Shown here one piece after another: positions 46,771-58,279 of a DNA stretch of 64,000 nt. Below the pieces are notes generated by a model. The model was not told the origin of the DNA. It searched no databases and saw nothing but the letters and a program-made list of their open reading frames with translations. The DNA comes from Impatiens glandulifera (lineage: Eukaryota > Streptophyta > Magnoliopsida > Ericales > Balsaminaceae). The stretch covers positions 31,617,751-31,681,750 of the forward strand of contig NC_061867.1 of the NCBI RefSeq assembly GCF_907164915.1, read 5' to 3'. The first letter of the stretch is position 1. Each line of letters opens with the position of its first letter. The translations under genes were made by a program, and so were the position numbers.

Positions 46771-46942
46771 CATAAGGTGTCGCAAAAACAACCTGTAAAA
46801 ATATAAACATTGTCTATACGAGGTTTGAGTTGTTTTATGAACAACTTAACCATCAATATACAACATTATTTGACTGCAGAAAGAAAGAAGAAAAGCCATT
46901 ATTGACTGCAGAAAAAAAGACGAAAATCCCCCCATGAAGATT

Positions 46943-48497
46943 TTATATCTGTCCCAAGATTACATCTGCAGAAGATACATGGAATTCAGAAGGAGCCTTT
47001 TCAACATTCAGGGCTTTCACCTTGCCATCAACAACATAAGCCGACCATCTACACAAAACCGACACCAATAAACCCTAGTATCAATATACAGTCTGGAAAA
47101 TTGAAGATTTTTTACCTGTGAGACCGAGGGCCGAGCAAAGCAACCGATAAATCTATTCCCAGGTCCAAACTCTTGTGGAAGCTCCCATCGTAATCCCCAT
47201 AAAACTCAATCTAGAAAACCACCCATGATTGTAAAATATTAATTTGGAAGAAACAAGTTAAGGACAATTAATCACAAAAAAGATGTTTGAAAGGGAGGAA
47301 GACCCTTTTCATTAATCCACGCTACGCCAAGTTTGCATAAAGAGTGGTGAAACATACAATTGAAGTTAAAGTACATGTTATGAGATTAGATGCCATAAGT
47401 TAATTAAAAAAAACAAAAACATCAAACAAAATAAGTTTCAAAATGCCACCAAGCATCAAATCGAGATTCTTCAACTTGGAGCTCAAGAAATTAAAAGAAA
47501 TGGAAAGTGAAAAGTATCAACATCCGACTACTCATGAAGGTTATAATCAAATACCAATCATCTCCAAAACTATCAAAACATATTCCTAACTGAGAAACCA
47601 AATCAAACAAAAATAACCATATTCAACTTGTGAACTCTCGTCCTCCTTCCACAAGATTTGTACTTGTCAATCATTTTTTTTTTTTCTATTATTTTCTCTA
47701 GGTTCCCATGTTTTCTTTAATCTCAACACCTTATCTCCCTTCCATGGGATACCATCAAATATACTAGGAATATGACATTTGTATTCTAGTTGTACTAAAA
47801 ACACAGAAGTGTTTTGGTGCTGTGATATAGTACTAAGGACTTACACTTCCAAATATGTGCTAACAGATGATATAGTACAAATTTATGATACTACTTACAG
47901 AATCTTTGGCCTCAAGTTTCTCTGCCCAGCCATTCAGGGTATATGGATCATTGACAGCTACACAGATTACGTGATCAATGCCTTTAGACTTGAACTTGTC
48001 AACGTTATTCTTGTAGCTTGGGACATGTTGGGCCGAACAAACTCCTGTATATGCACCCTGCAGAATTGAAAAATCAAGTTTGATTAAAACATTGATGATT
48101 GTAAACATGAAAACTATAAATTTTATATTCATACTACATACAGGGAGTCCGAATATGACGATTCTTTTCCCCTGAAAGAAAAAAGAGCATCACGAAAATT
48201 GATAGTCAGAACTCAGAAGTTAAACCTAAAGATTAGTCTTTAGATGAATTACCCAAGTAGAAAGATCTAGAATTGATCGGGAATCACCTGGAAAATTTCT
48301 TTCAGAGGGGTGGTGGAGAATTTAGAGGAAACACCCTCGTCCCAGCTGCGAGCTTTCTGTAGAGAAACGTCAGGGGCGGCAGCGACCAGATCTGTTCCAA
48401 CCGACACAGAAGCATAGGAACGTGAGAACGCAGCATGCCTTAGTCTTCCACCCACTGTCCTTAGAATTGCCGATTGCTTTAGCATTGCTGCAGCCAT
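46943..48497 (-). CDS. PRXIIF: Mitochondrial type II peroxiredoxin
   Basis: Reduces H2O2 and alkyl hydroperoxides in the mitochondrial matrix using thioredoxin or glutaredoxin/glutathione (family knowledge). Five exons on the minus strand: 48497-48288, 48171-48142, 48057-47899, 47210-47116, 47048-46943, joining to 199 aa plus TAA; the Arabidopsis protein is 201 aa. Residues 1-35 are a basic, Ser/Ala-rich mitochondrial presequence. The peroxidatic Cys is C87 in PGAYTGVCS and the second Cys is C112 in HVICVAVND. Further family marks are VSLQKARSWDEGVSSKFSTT, NGWAEKLEAKD, IEFYGDYDGSFHKSL and the end VILGQI. ATG 48497 is the first in-frame ATG. Exon 2 is only 30 nt. The gene looks intact although it sits between repeat relics. 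Confidence 0.94.
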
Positions 48498-48863
48498 GGA
48501 TTTCCGATTTTTCTCCGGCGTAAACAGGTACACACAGTTTCTCTATCTCTCGGGGCCTCTATAGTTTATTGTCTGAAGCAGATTTGGACTTCAATTTATT
48601 CAACCGAACCGTACTAGCCCAGCCCTGAGCGACCCAATATTTGATCCGGTCCAATCCCAAATATCCAATACATAAGAGTTAAATCAATGACTATTTTAAA
48701 TAGAAAAAACATGTATGAAAATCATTTTAAACTAGCTAAAAATTCATGCTCTTACATTTCATGCAAGTATAAAATGAAGTTATAAATGATATATACAAAA
48801 ATAAATTTAATAAATTCATCTAAGTTATTTTTAATTGTAGTTAACATGGAAGTCATTCATATA

Positions 48864-49452
48864 TAGGGGTGTTCATCGGTTTGGTTTTCGGGTTATTCGA
48901 GTTCCTCGGTTCGGTTTATTCAAATTTTTATTTTATTTAGTCAATTCGAAAACCGAACCGAATTCGAATAAATTTTAATTAAACCGAATTCGATATTCGA
49001 TTCGAATTTCGAATAATTTGAATTCAAACCGAATTCGTTTTTTTTTAATTTTTGGAACTAGCATAACTCAAAATAAATTGAATCAGCCAAGAATCGAACC
49101 CAAGTCTATACCGTGACGTGACATGGTATTATTCTACCCCTAGACCACTAATACTTCTGTTTTCTTTTTCTTTTTATTATAATTTGATTATTTTAAACTT
49201 TTTCTTAAGTTAAGTTTGGAAAATAAATAATAAAAAATAGAAAAATAAATAATAAAAAATAAATTTGGTTTTTGATTTGGTTTTCAAGTTGAAACTCAAA
49301 CTCGAAAACCAATTCGAAAACCGTATTTGAATTCGAATTGGTTTGAAATTCGATTCGAAAACTGAAAATGAAATTCGAATTCGGTTTAGTCGAATTCGGT
49401 GAATTCGAATTCGGTCGAATATTCAGTTCAGACCAAATATTGAACACCCTTA
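48864..49452. mobile_element. hAT-like MITE, 589 bp, containing a tRNA-Gly-like sequence
   Basis: Ends TAGGGGTGTTCA and, on the minus strand, TAAGGGTGTTCA. TTCATATA (48856-48863) and TTCATCTA (49453-49460) flank it, a 7/8 match for an 8-bp duplication. Subterminal regions are runs of GGTTCGGTTT and GAATTCGAA words that pair with each other. The minus-strand frame at 49205-49447 is this low-complexity sequence. Confidence 0.8.
49080..49154 (-). repeat. tRNA-Gly(GCC)-derived pseudogene inside the MITE
   Basis: The minus strand reads AGTGGTCTAGGGGTAGAATA, ATACCATGTCACGTCACGGTAT and GACTTGGGTTCGATTCTTGG, aligning along its length with plant tRNA-Gly. The anticodon region is GTC instead of GCC and a GTCAC direct repeat adds 5 nt to the anticodon arm. 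The acceptor stem partly pairs (GTATTAG / CTGATTC). Not functional as a tRNA. Confidence 0.75.
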
Positions 49453-49460
49453 TTCATCTA

Positions 49461-51009
49461 TATATAATAGAAGTTTGGGAATTATAATGAAAATTTTTAT
49501 TTTAAAAAAATGCCATACAAAGACTTCAACTTACTTTTAAAAATGGAAAAAACAAATATATTGCATTAAATTCATAGATCAAATTGTACATAGTGAGCTT
49601 GTTCAACAAACATACCTTTTATGCATTTGGTTGAGACAACATCAACCAAAAATAGAAAAATTGAACATAAAAAAAAACTTTTCTCTAAGAGACTCAATTT
49701 TCAAAATTAAACTCATTATTAATTGATCCAACAAATAAAACTCAAACTTCAAAAAAGAAAAAAAAAATTGCACTAAATTTGTAGATTGATAGTTTGTTCA
49801 ACCTACTCAACTTTATAATGCACTAAGATAAACGATAACATAACAATAATCTAGAGAGAATCATCACATCTAAAATATTTCAAAATCTATCTCAATCATT
49901 TACAAGCCTTTTATATATTTATTTATTAATATTTTATTCCTTTTATCTTTTCAGGAAAAAAAAGAAGTTAATTACACATGAGAATTCTTAGATGCATATC
50001 CCTAGTCTCATGGAGTTTTTGTTTTTAAATCTGTCTGTGACGGAGGCATGCTATCTGGGCGGGAGTTCGGGGTGAATTAATATAATTTATTATATATTTT
50101 GGAATTTTTTTTTTTGTATAGAGGTATAGGATAGTCTGTTGGCTTCAAGTGTATAGCCTAGCCCACTACTCAAAAAATTATTAGCCCACCATTAAAACAA
50201 AATTATATGATAATAAAACAGTAAATGGGTCACTACTAAAAAAAATATATATAATTTATTCAAAATTAAAAATATATTTACACCCTAACACTATAGCTTC
50301 CACCCCTTATTTAAAAAAAAATGAACAATAACACTCTAGATTAAAATTTATTATCTCTTATCATTTATATTTTAGATTGATTTTCATACTCTATTCTAAT
50401 TTGTATAATTTTTAGGATGGTATTTTTATCCGTAATTTTATTAATATTAGTAGTGTTATAAGAATTTATATATATGTGAATCATTTTTATACTTTTCATG
50501 TTCCAATGATAATGAAAGTCAACCATTACCGACCGACGGAAGTGAGGGAATCAAGCCGGTGAATTAGAGTTAATACGTCAGTAGCTCACCTCAGCCTGAA
50601 ACTGATAATCTCGCGAGTGTGAGGCTTTTGTACTAGACCGTGGGAGATCGGGTTGGAGCCGTCTCCGTCGAAGCCACGAAACTCAAAATAGAAGGGCATA
50701 TTTTATTTTTATTATTGTGTTATATTGATTTTTGTGAAAATAAATGAGTATACTTAGATTTTAAATTCTAACTTTCCCTTTATAGTTGGTTAATTGGTTA
50801 AGTGTGTTTTTGGTTACGTGGCTAACACTTGAGGATTAGACACACTCCGAAATAGAATCGAACCCAACGTTTTAAACAAAATATTATTTTATTTATCTAA
50901 GATCTTAATCAGCCATTTCATAACACATTTGAATTGTTTTTCTTTAATCAAATATCGAATGACAAAATAAAGTACACAAGCTTCCGCTAGCTATCTTAGC
51001 CTTAGCTAA
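49461..51009. other. Intergenic DNA, no gene recognised
   Basis: AT-rich. A GC-richer patch at 50520-50690 (GACCGACGGAAGTGAGGG, AGATCGGGTTGGAGCC) looks like an element or SINE relic, and 50780-50870 has TTGGTTAAGTG with TCGAACCC, vaguely tRNA-like. Neither could be assigned. Confidence 0.4.
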
Positions 51010-52296
51010 TTATGGGTAATTAGATATGGTGGAGGAGGAGAAGTTAAAGTTGGCACAGGTAGTCCTGTAAAATAGCAACGAAGACGAGAAGCCAATCCTC
51101 AACTTTCCCAAATCGAATTGAAGTAGATTGTCCTCAAGCTGATACCCTCCGATAACAATTGAAGTTACTGGATTTAACCCTCCGTCTATGAATGCAAAAC
51201 ACACAACATCCTTCTTCACGTTCATCAACGAATTGGCTCCAAAGATTAACCAACTCGATTTCCCCGGAAGCACAAGCTCAATTTGCGGAACCGCATACCC
51301 CACTCGCGTGACCCCAAGCATGCTCGAGTTGTAACATATGGAGAATGGCTTCACCGCCTTCACTCTCGCCACCTTCATAAACCGACCGAACGCAGCCGTA
51401 ACCGCTTTGTATATGGACCTCTCCAAGGTTGTGTAGGGTATCATATTGCTGAACTTGGTCCCTCCTCTCCCATCCTTGCTAATGATCAAACGGGTTTTGT
51501 TGATTGATATTTCTCGTCCATTAAACTTGATGGCACGTACATGCATGAAATATTCCGACGAAATATCACCTTCGAAGAATGCGGACGCGGTGCTCACCGG
51601 ATTTATGATCAAAGGCGTGTACGTTAGTCTCTTCGACATGTCAATCCCCGGGAGGAAACTATACGGGCCGTGTCCAAACAATACAACTCCTTTTGATGAG
51701 GCAAGACACATGGCGAACGTCCGAGGGAATCGGTAAGTTACTGCGAGTTGAGTTGAGATTGACAAGTTTCTCAACCCTAATCCGACCATTCCCTTTACGC
51801 CTTCGGCTAATCCTTCCAAGAGGTAAGTGGGTCCACAATTGAATGGTAAGCGGGCCGGTGGGACTCCGTTGGTGGAGGGAAAAGAGACGAGGTCGGTGGC
51901 TAGCTCTCCAGGCGCGATGGACCAAGTGGCTGTATTCTCGGAAAAGATGCTGCAAAAGTTTTTGCTGCAACCAGGTTTGACTGGAGAGCAATCGCGGCAT
52001 ATCCGTGAAGGGGAAAGCTTGCATAGGGGTGAACCGCAATGGACTGATCTGTATGAAGAGCTGATATAGTCGCTTTCGCAGTCCACCCATAGGGACTGAC
52101 CACCTAGGTCAAGTACGAGGGTCAAGGGCACGAGAGGTGTTCTTTGTTTGATTTGGGTTAGGTATTGAAGGGCTTTTGGATCTTTGGTTACAGGAATTAG
52201 AACGGACCGGGGATGGTAAGTGACGGCAGTGACGGTTGGATGATCATGATATTGATAGATTAAAAAGATTAGAGATAAATAAACGAAGAGAGCCAT
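51010..52296 (-). CDS. Basic 7S globulin / EDGP-like secreted aspartic-protease homologue
   Basis: Intronless, 428 aa, minus strand, ATG at 52296. Residues 1-24 form a signal peptide, pointing to the apoplast. The pepsin-like fold is clear, but the first catalytic motif is LVLDLGGQSLWVDC (63-66 DLGG for DTG) and the second region reads KFSNMIPYTTLERSIYKAV, lacking DSG, so proteolysis is unlikely. Relatives (carrot EDGP, soybean basic 7S globulin, wheat TAXI) bind and inhibit fungal glycoside hydrolases such as xyloglucanase or xylanase. Cys-rich segment CGSPLCKLSPSRICRDC and the end VIGGYQLEDNLLQFDLGKLRIGFSSSLL...TTCANFNF are family hallmarks. Several N-glycosylation sites (e.g. NLSIS, NKTR). 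The frame is fully open. Which ligand it binds cannot be read from sequence. Confidence 0.93.
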   Translation of the reverse strand: MALFVYLSLIFLIYQYHDHPTVTAVTYHPRSVLIPVTKDPKALQYLTQIKQRTPLVPLTLVLDLGGQSLWVDCESDYISSSYRSVHCGSPLCKLSPSRICRDCSPVKPGCSKNFCSIFSENTATWSIAPGELATDLVSFPSTNGVPPARLPFNCGPTYLLEGLAEGVKGMVGLGLRNLSISTQLAVTYRFPRTFAMCLASSKGVVLFGHGPYSFLPGIDMSKRLTYTPLIINPVSTASAFFEGDISSEYFMHVRAIKFNGREISINKTRLIISKDGRGGTKFSNMIPYTTLERSIYKAVTAAFGRFMKVARVKAVKPFSICYNSSMLGVTRVGYAVPQIELVLPGKSSWLIFGANSLMNVKKDVVCFAFIDGGLNPVTSIVIGGYQLEDNLLQFDLGKLRIGFSSSLLFYRTTCANFNFSSSTISNYP

Positions 52297-52343
52297 GAAT
52301 ATTATATGTGGTGTATTGTGCTTAATTAGATCTTGCCATTACT

Positions 52344-52351
52344 GTTTATAG
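52344..52351 (-). promoter_or_regulatory. TATA box of the EDGP-like gene
   Basis: The minus strand reads CTATAAAC in CCACTATAAACAGT, about 50 bp before the ATG, implying a very short leader. Confidence 0.45.
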
Positions 52352-52472
52352 TGGAAATTCTAATAGGGTTTTTGTCAATGTGATTATTAAATATATTATC
52401 TTCAAGAGTGGAGAGATCTGAATCATTTAAGTAGTTTCACGGGTTGTCTGGCTTTATATTATATAATTAAAA

Positions 52473-53672
52473 AGGAAGAATGCCAATTTTACACGTCAAG
52501 CTGTAAGAGGGTGTCAAATTTACTTATTAAGTAATAAAATTCTATTTATACCTATTAACTTGTAAAAAAGTGTCAAATTTATTTGAAATAACGGAAATAT
52601 TAAACACCGTCAAAATTTTTGCCACATGTAATATCCACATATTTTTTATTTATTTTTATATTGTCATTACTTTAATTATTTTTTCATTTAAACAAAACAT
52701 TAAAAATTGTCCTTATTCATTCTTTCTCTCTCTTATCCCACAATTATCCATTTTTTTTTCTTAATTTCTCTCTTCGTCTCCTCTCTAATATGCATAGGGA
52801 GTGCATAAATAAGTCCCTTCCTAAAATGAAATTGAGGCCATATCTTTGTAATAAGATCATTCAACCTCAATCCCTAATTTAATTCAAATGAAGATATAAA
52901 CATAATCTCTTTATATTATAAATCAAAAATAATTTATATTAAATTGAGTCTTTATAACTATCTAAAAAAACTGTAAAATTAATAATTGAACTACAACAAG
53001 TTCAACTAAAATGACATTACATGATTCAAAATGAATTATGTGTGACAAAAATTTACTGTGAATTTAATATAATCTATTAATTTTGCATCATGTAATTTCC
53101 TTTTAGTTGAATCTGTTGTAGTTCAATTCTTAATTTTATATATTTTTTGGTTTGGTTAGATATAAAGACTCAACTTAATATAATTTATTTTTGGTTTATA
53201 ATATAAAGAGATTGTGTTTATCTCTCTTTCCATTTGAATTAAAAGTGGATAAAATAATATACGATAATATGATAATATGATGTGTAGAGAGATAGAGGTC
53301 AATAAACCTCAATTTCATTAATTAGTTTTATTTTAGGAAAAATAATCAATCGATTCCTATGGAGATGGAGATGGAAATGGAAAGAGAAAAGTTCAAAGAA
53401 AATGAATAATTGTGAGATAAAGAGAGAGAAAAAATGAATAAAGAAAGATTTAATGTTTTATTTAAATTGAAAAATAATTAAAGTAATGTCAATTAAAAAA
53501 AAAAAAATGAATATTACATGTGGCAAAAAAATTGACGGTGTTTAACATTTCCGTTATTTTAAATAAAATTGACACTTTTTAACAAGTTAGTATATATAAA
53601 TAGAATTTTGATACTTAATAAGTAAATTTGACACCTTCTTACAAGTTGGTGTGTAAAATTGACATTCTTCCC
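52473..53672. mobile_element. 1.2-kb foldback element with 10-bp target duplication
   Basis: Two ~560-bp arms are inverted copies over nearly their whole length, from AGGAAGAATG(C/T)CAATTTTACAC at the outside to TAATTCAA...TACATGAT near the centre at about 53060. ATAATTAAAA flanks both ends exactly (52463-52472 and 53673-53682), a Mutator-like duplication length. It lies about 180 bp upstream of the EDGP-like gene. No coding sequence. Confidence 0.9.
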
Positions 53673-53682
53673 ATAATTAAAA

Positions 53683-54080
53683 TGAATCTCAATTTTTAGT
53701 AAAAAATAAACTAAAACTTTAAAAAAGATATTTAATCACTACATTTATAGTGTTAGACCGATTCACCTTATTTATTAATTGTTTAAATATGTTTGATAAG
53801 AACTTATTCAATAATCATTTTAATACTAAGAGAATAAAATAGGCAACGCTTAGAAAAAGTTGAATCAAACTAGCATAAATATCAAATTACACAACTTTTA
53901 GAACATTTTATCATTTGTGAGATAGATGTGACTAGATTTACTTAATTTTAGATATATATGTTGTGAATTTAACTGATATTTTCAAGTAGACTCTAAATAA
54001 ATTTAGTATTGTTTCATAAAATAATGGGTAGTTAGGGTCGGCTCCGAGAATTAGAGACCATGCAAAAACAAAAGTTGTGG
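53683..54080. other. AT-rich DNA; may include the 3' end of the CACTA element
   Basis: Nothing recognised. The CACTA terminal motif was not found here, so the left boundary of the element on the right is unknown. Confidence 0.35.
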
Positions 54081-55334
54081 CAAAGTAAAAAAATTAATAC
54101 TAAATAATACAACAAAACTTACTCTGAGTATTTGAAATATTAAAATATCATGACCATCTACACTCTCATCTCAATCATCTCATCCCGTATTTGACCACGC
54201 TCTTTCTATGACTGATGTCTCTCAGCCTCACACCCTTCTCGTGATTATTGTCTCGTCTTTCAGCCTCACGCTCCTCACGCATCTTTAGCATCTCTCTTCA
54301 CGCTCCTTTCGCATATTCTACATCTCCTCCTATAGAACCCGATTCTCATTACGTAATTTGTTGGGATCAGGATCGACGATGGAGACTAGGTCTCACAAAG
54401 TTGAACGTTTATACACACTTCATTCGATATTAACTCTATTAGAAGTTAATATCTAATTTCTATTCTACGCAAGTATTCACAAACTCTTGAACCGAGTTCA
54501 AGTGCGGAAGTGTTTGTTTGGATTTGAAGTAACAAAAAAGATTATCGTAATGCAATAGGGAAGAACACACGACACAAAGAATGTTTATGGATGTTCGGAG
54601 ATAAAGCTCCTACGTCACCCCTTCTTCTCAACCTTGAGAAGGATATTCACTAGAGGATTTGATTGAATACAATACTTGTACACAACCAGTCGAACAACCA
54701 GGACTTAGTTACTGTCTATTTTTGAACTCCTAGCACACACGCTCTGTTGAACATAAATAAATTATGTCAACTTACAATGCTAACAAACACACACACATAA
54801 TAGGTAGCATTGTAATACAAACTTAAAACTCTAACACACTTAAAGGCTTATGACACTTTTTGGAGCTTGAGAGTTAATGGATTAAGGTTCGTAAGAAGAT
54901 GGTTCATAAGCTGGTGTGAAGCAAGTTGTCCTCTGTCTTCTTAAGTAGGCAAATGTCAACGGACATGTTTTGCTGCTCAACGAACATATTTTGCTTCATA
55001 ATACATTTGTCTTGATCTTGATTGGTTGAGTTTACAGGAAAGTACCACAATGAGGATCCTCTCTGATCTTGTTTGTACTTGGATGATAATAAGCCAATAT
55101 ATTCATTAATGTGATTTCAATCTCCAAGGAATACGTATCTACGAATGTTTGACATGTCTTTGATTCTTTTATCATAGCTCTACTGCTGCAGAGTGATCTT
55201 CATCAGTGTTTGCACAAAAAAGGAAAGTATTATCTGGGAAGAATAAAGCTGATGCCTACAAAAGCCGGAAGCGTCCTCATATATTACCGAGGTTGGTAAA
55301 TTGTAGGAAGTATGAAAAACTGGAATCACTTCAA

Positions 55335-55540
55335 AATGCCGGACGTGTGCTTTTGTAAAATGCCAATTTGCTAAAATGTCGGACGCGTGCTTTTGCAAAA
55401 AGCCAATTTGCCGAAATGCCGGATGCGTGCTTTTGCAAAATGCCGATTTGCCAAAATGCCGGACGCGTGTTTTTGCAAAATTCCGATTTGCAAAATGCTG
55501 GACGCGTGCTTTTACAAAAAGCTAATTTTCCAAAATGCCA
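55335..55540. repeat. 40-bp tandem repeat, about five copies, in the solo LTR
   Basis: The unit begins AAAATGCCGGACGCGTGCTT and ends CCAATTTGCC. Reading frames across it are artefacts. Confidence 0.9.
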
Positions 55541-55725
55541 ACTTCATAAATAACCGTCTATGTCTCTTTAAAAAGCCGATCTTATAAAATGCCGATTTTA
55601 TAAAATCCCAACTTCATAAATAACCGACTACGTCCCTTTAAAAAGCCGATCTTATAAAATGCCGACTTCATAAATAACCGCATACGTCTCTTCAAAAAGT
55701 CGATCTTATAAAATACCGATTTGCA
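55541..55725. repeat. 55-70 bp tandem repeat, three copies, in the solo LTR
   Basis: The unit core is ACTTCATAAATAACCG, then AAAAAGCCGATCTTATAAAA. Shares GCCGA words with the neighbouring 40-bp array. Confidence 0.8.
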
Positions 55726-58185
55726 GATAATACCGAACTTTGATCAAAGACTATTTTTAATCTACCAATCATATTTTTCTTTAATCTGCACAGGATTAAA
55801 TTAATTCGATTAAGTTTTTATTTAATAGTTAATTAGTACTTATATACTTAATTAAATATTTTTACTTAACATAATTGTTGCATGTTAGTGTGCTAAGTGC
55901 TCGAAGAACTCCCTCGAGCATCTGCTCTAAAAGATGTAGGTCGTATGCTTGACCCCATACCCATGACTCTACCATGTCCATGAGACCTGAACACGTACTC
56001 CGTCAACTACATCTCATTCCTACTCAGATCTTCTTCTATAGCAGTGCGCAACGCAGACTACAAACACAATTAAATTTTGATTAGTATAAACACAAATTAA
56101 ATTTAACTTATAAATACGACTTACCACTTTCTCAAAAACAATAGCGGGGACCTCCGGAGTGGGATCCTATAGAGTTGGTTTCTTTGAATGCATGTGGAGA
56201 AATAGTTCAACGAAATTAGGGGAGTGTCTAATAGTCCTATGATGTACAAATTCAATAATAGACATTATAATAAAAATGAAAAAACATTAGACACTTTATA
56301 TTAAATAATAAAATGCACCACTTGCCTCTCGACTTGTGAAAATGAGATGCTGCCCACATGATTCTTGTACACGACATGCGACTTATTAAGCGAATTTGAC
56401 AGACTCGTTTTCTACAATTAAAAAAAGTTATTCATTTAATAGATTATTAAAGTAAGGGCTTGTTAAAATATATTAACTTACTCTGAACTCCGGAGTGAAG
56501 AAGCGACGCTCTAGAAGATAATGTCAATCACTAAGGGCGATCTCCGGAGGGGGATTGGCCCAAATCGCTGCCTCGTCACCTTCACGAGCCCTAATGTAAT
56601 GGGTATTCCATTGACATCTCTACATATCCCAAATTTGTTTTGCGTGATGTAACCCTTGGCGGCGTTAGGTGTCGATGTGTTCCATGACAGACTTAAAAGG
56701 ATCATAAAAAGTAAACAACTTAATATTAAAATACATATATGTATGGTGGTTAATACCTCAAAGCAAATAACTTACCGTGATAGCCCTCTATATGTGATCT
56801 AGCTGTGTGGAGCTTAGGTCCGTCCAACATAAGGTCCTGTGAGGTAATGCATTGATGTCCCGGATGACGCTCCCAATATGCCTCGACTATGCAGTCTTAT
56901 AATCGCACATGAGCTTACCATCTATTGGGCTGACTCTAGAGTCATCTTTTGCCCCACCTGTAACTTACCAACTGCAATAATTTTGTTCTTACCCATCTCC
57001 TCCTCAAAGATCCTAAAAATGAACACAAAATTATATAGGATCATAAGAAAATACATAATCAAACACTGATACCTGCATCATGATCAAACAAGGGTTGTAT
57101 CTCATCATCATCATCATCATCATCGATGTTAGTGTTCAGTACACCATCAATGGTCATATCATCATCACTTTCTAATATCCCATCCAAATCGATGTCACCG
57201 ATATAGTCGAGTAATGCTAAAGGGTCCTCAGACTACTCCTCGGTCCTCTAAATGAGGTCCTCTAAGTGACGACCAAAGCCCCTACCTGCTGCTCTCCTTT
57301 TAAGTGCCATGGTCGTTGTAAATATAGAATGTAATGTTTATTAGAAAAATATTCAATTTAACCCCATGCCTTAATAAACACAATTAAACCTTAATTAGAA
57401 TAACATAGATTTATTGGTTTCACAATTTTCCATCCAAGCCTTGATGCCATATCCGTAGAGTAAAATACTTGTTGTGCTTGGCTTGCCATTATGAATGGTT
57501 CATTTATTTGTGTTTATAGAGTCCTGCTCATATTTATATACTAACATAACCATACTTATCAACCTTAATGTCCTGATCTTTGTGATGAACATCAAACCAT
57601 CTACATTTAGAAAAAGCTACTCGTCTTCCACTAAAGAATGCTATTTTTATGATTGCATTGAGCACTCCATAGTAGTTAATTGTCTCGACCCCATTATTTC
57701 CAACAACCAATACACCACTATTTTGGGTGATTAAGCTCTCGTCGTGTTTCTCAATGTTGAACTTGTACCCATTTATTTTGTACGAGTTATACTTCTTAGC
57801 ATATATTGTAGACTCACCTCTTAAAATTCTAAGATTCATTATTATATCAAAGTCATCGGTTAATTGCTCCACCTATTCAGTAGGAATTGTTGTTAAAAAC
57901 ATTATCTAACTACTAAAAAGAAACTGTTGAGATGATTTACTTACTTTTTCTTTGAAATAACTAATGTATCGTTTATTCAGTTCTTCATTGAAAATATTGG
58001 GTTTGCATGATTGCATGAAATCACTGCGCAAGTGTTAAATTAAATTATTGCTAAAAGTACTAAAATCATAGCTAATAATGAAATTGTTGCACTTACTTAT
58101 TATATTCTTCAGCTTCGCGACAATTTTTTAAGATGTACCAATGAGAACGCTCACGATCCTCCGATTGGTTTGTGTAGGCCATGCC

Positions 58186-58248
58186 CAGAGACGGATCTAT
58201 GAATTTGTATTGGGGTGGGCTTGAAATTAAATAATAAATTATATATCT

Positions 58249-58279
<31 letters not shown>

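Larger units (their letters stand above)
54359..55871 (-). mobile_element. Copia solo LTR, 1513 bp, inserted in the CACTA second gene
   Basis: Bounded by TGTTGGG and CTTAACA, with TAATT on both sides exactly (54354-54358 and 55872-55876). Its 54480-54740 part matches the copia LTRs of this window (CTTGAACC(G)AGTTCAAGTGCGG, ATGTTTATGGATGTTCGGAG, CTACGTCACCCCTTC). It contains two tandem arrays toward its minus-strand start. Confidence 0.92.
54090..57312 (-). pseudogene. CACTA second gene, transposase_24-like
   Basis: Starts at ATG 57312 (MALKRRAAGRGFGRHLEDLI, then a stop). Remnants in order: an acidic segment with a poly-Asp run encoded by (GAT)n at 57098-57124; SRHIGSVIRDINALPHRTLC and WTDLSSTQLDHI; YITQNKFGICRDV; SNSLNKSHVVYKNHVGSISF with FSQVER; ELFLHMHSKKPTL-like; HGRVMGMGSSIRPTSF; and, beyond the solo LTR, an Arg/Glu coiled coil (RREERREREAERRDNNH-like). 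Introns are probable (AG|GATCTT near 57015). Several stops. In related elements this region encodes a DNA-binding accessory protein. Confidence 0.65.

Noticed and set aside
49080..49154. Functional tRNA-Gly gene
   Set aside because: Five extra bases in the anticodon arm and a wrong anticodon.
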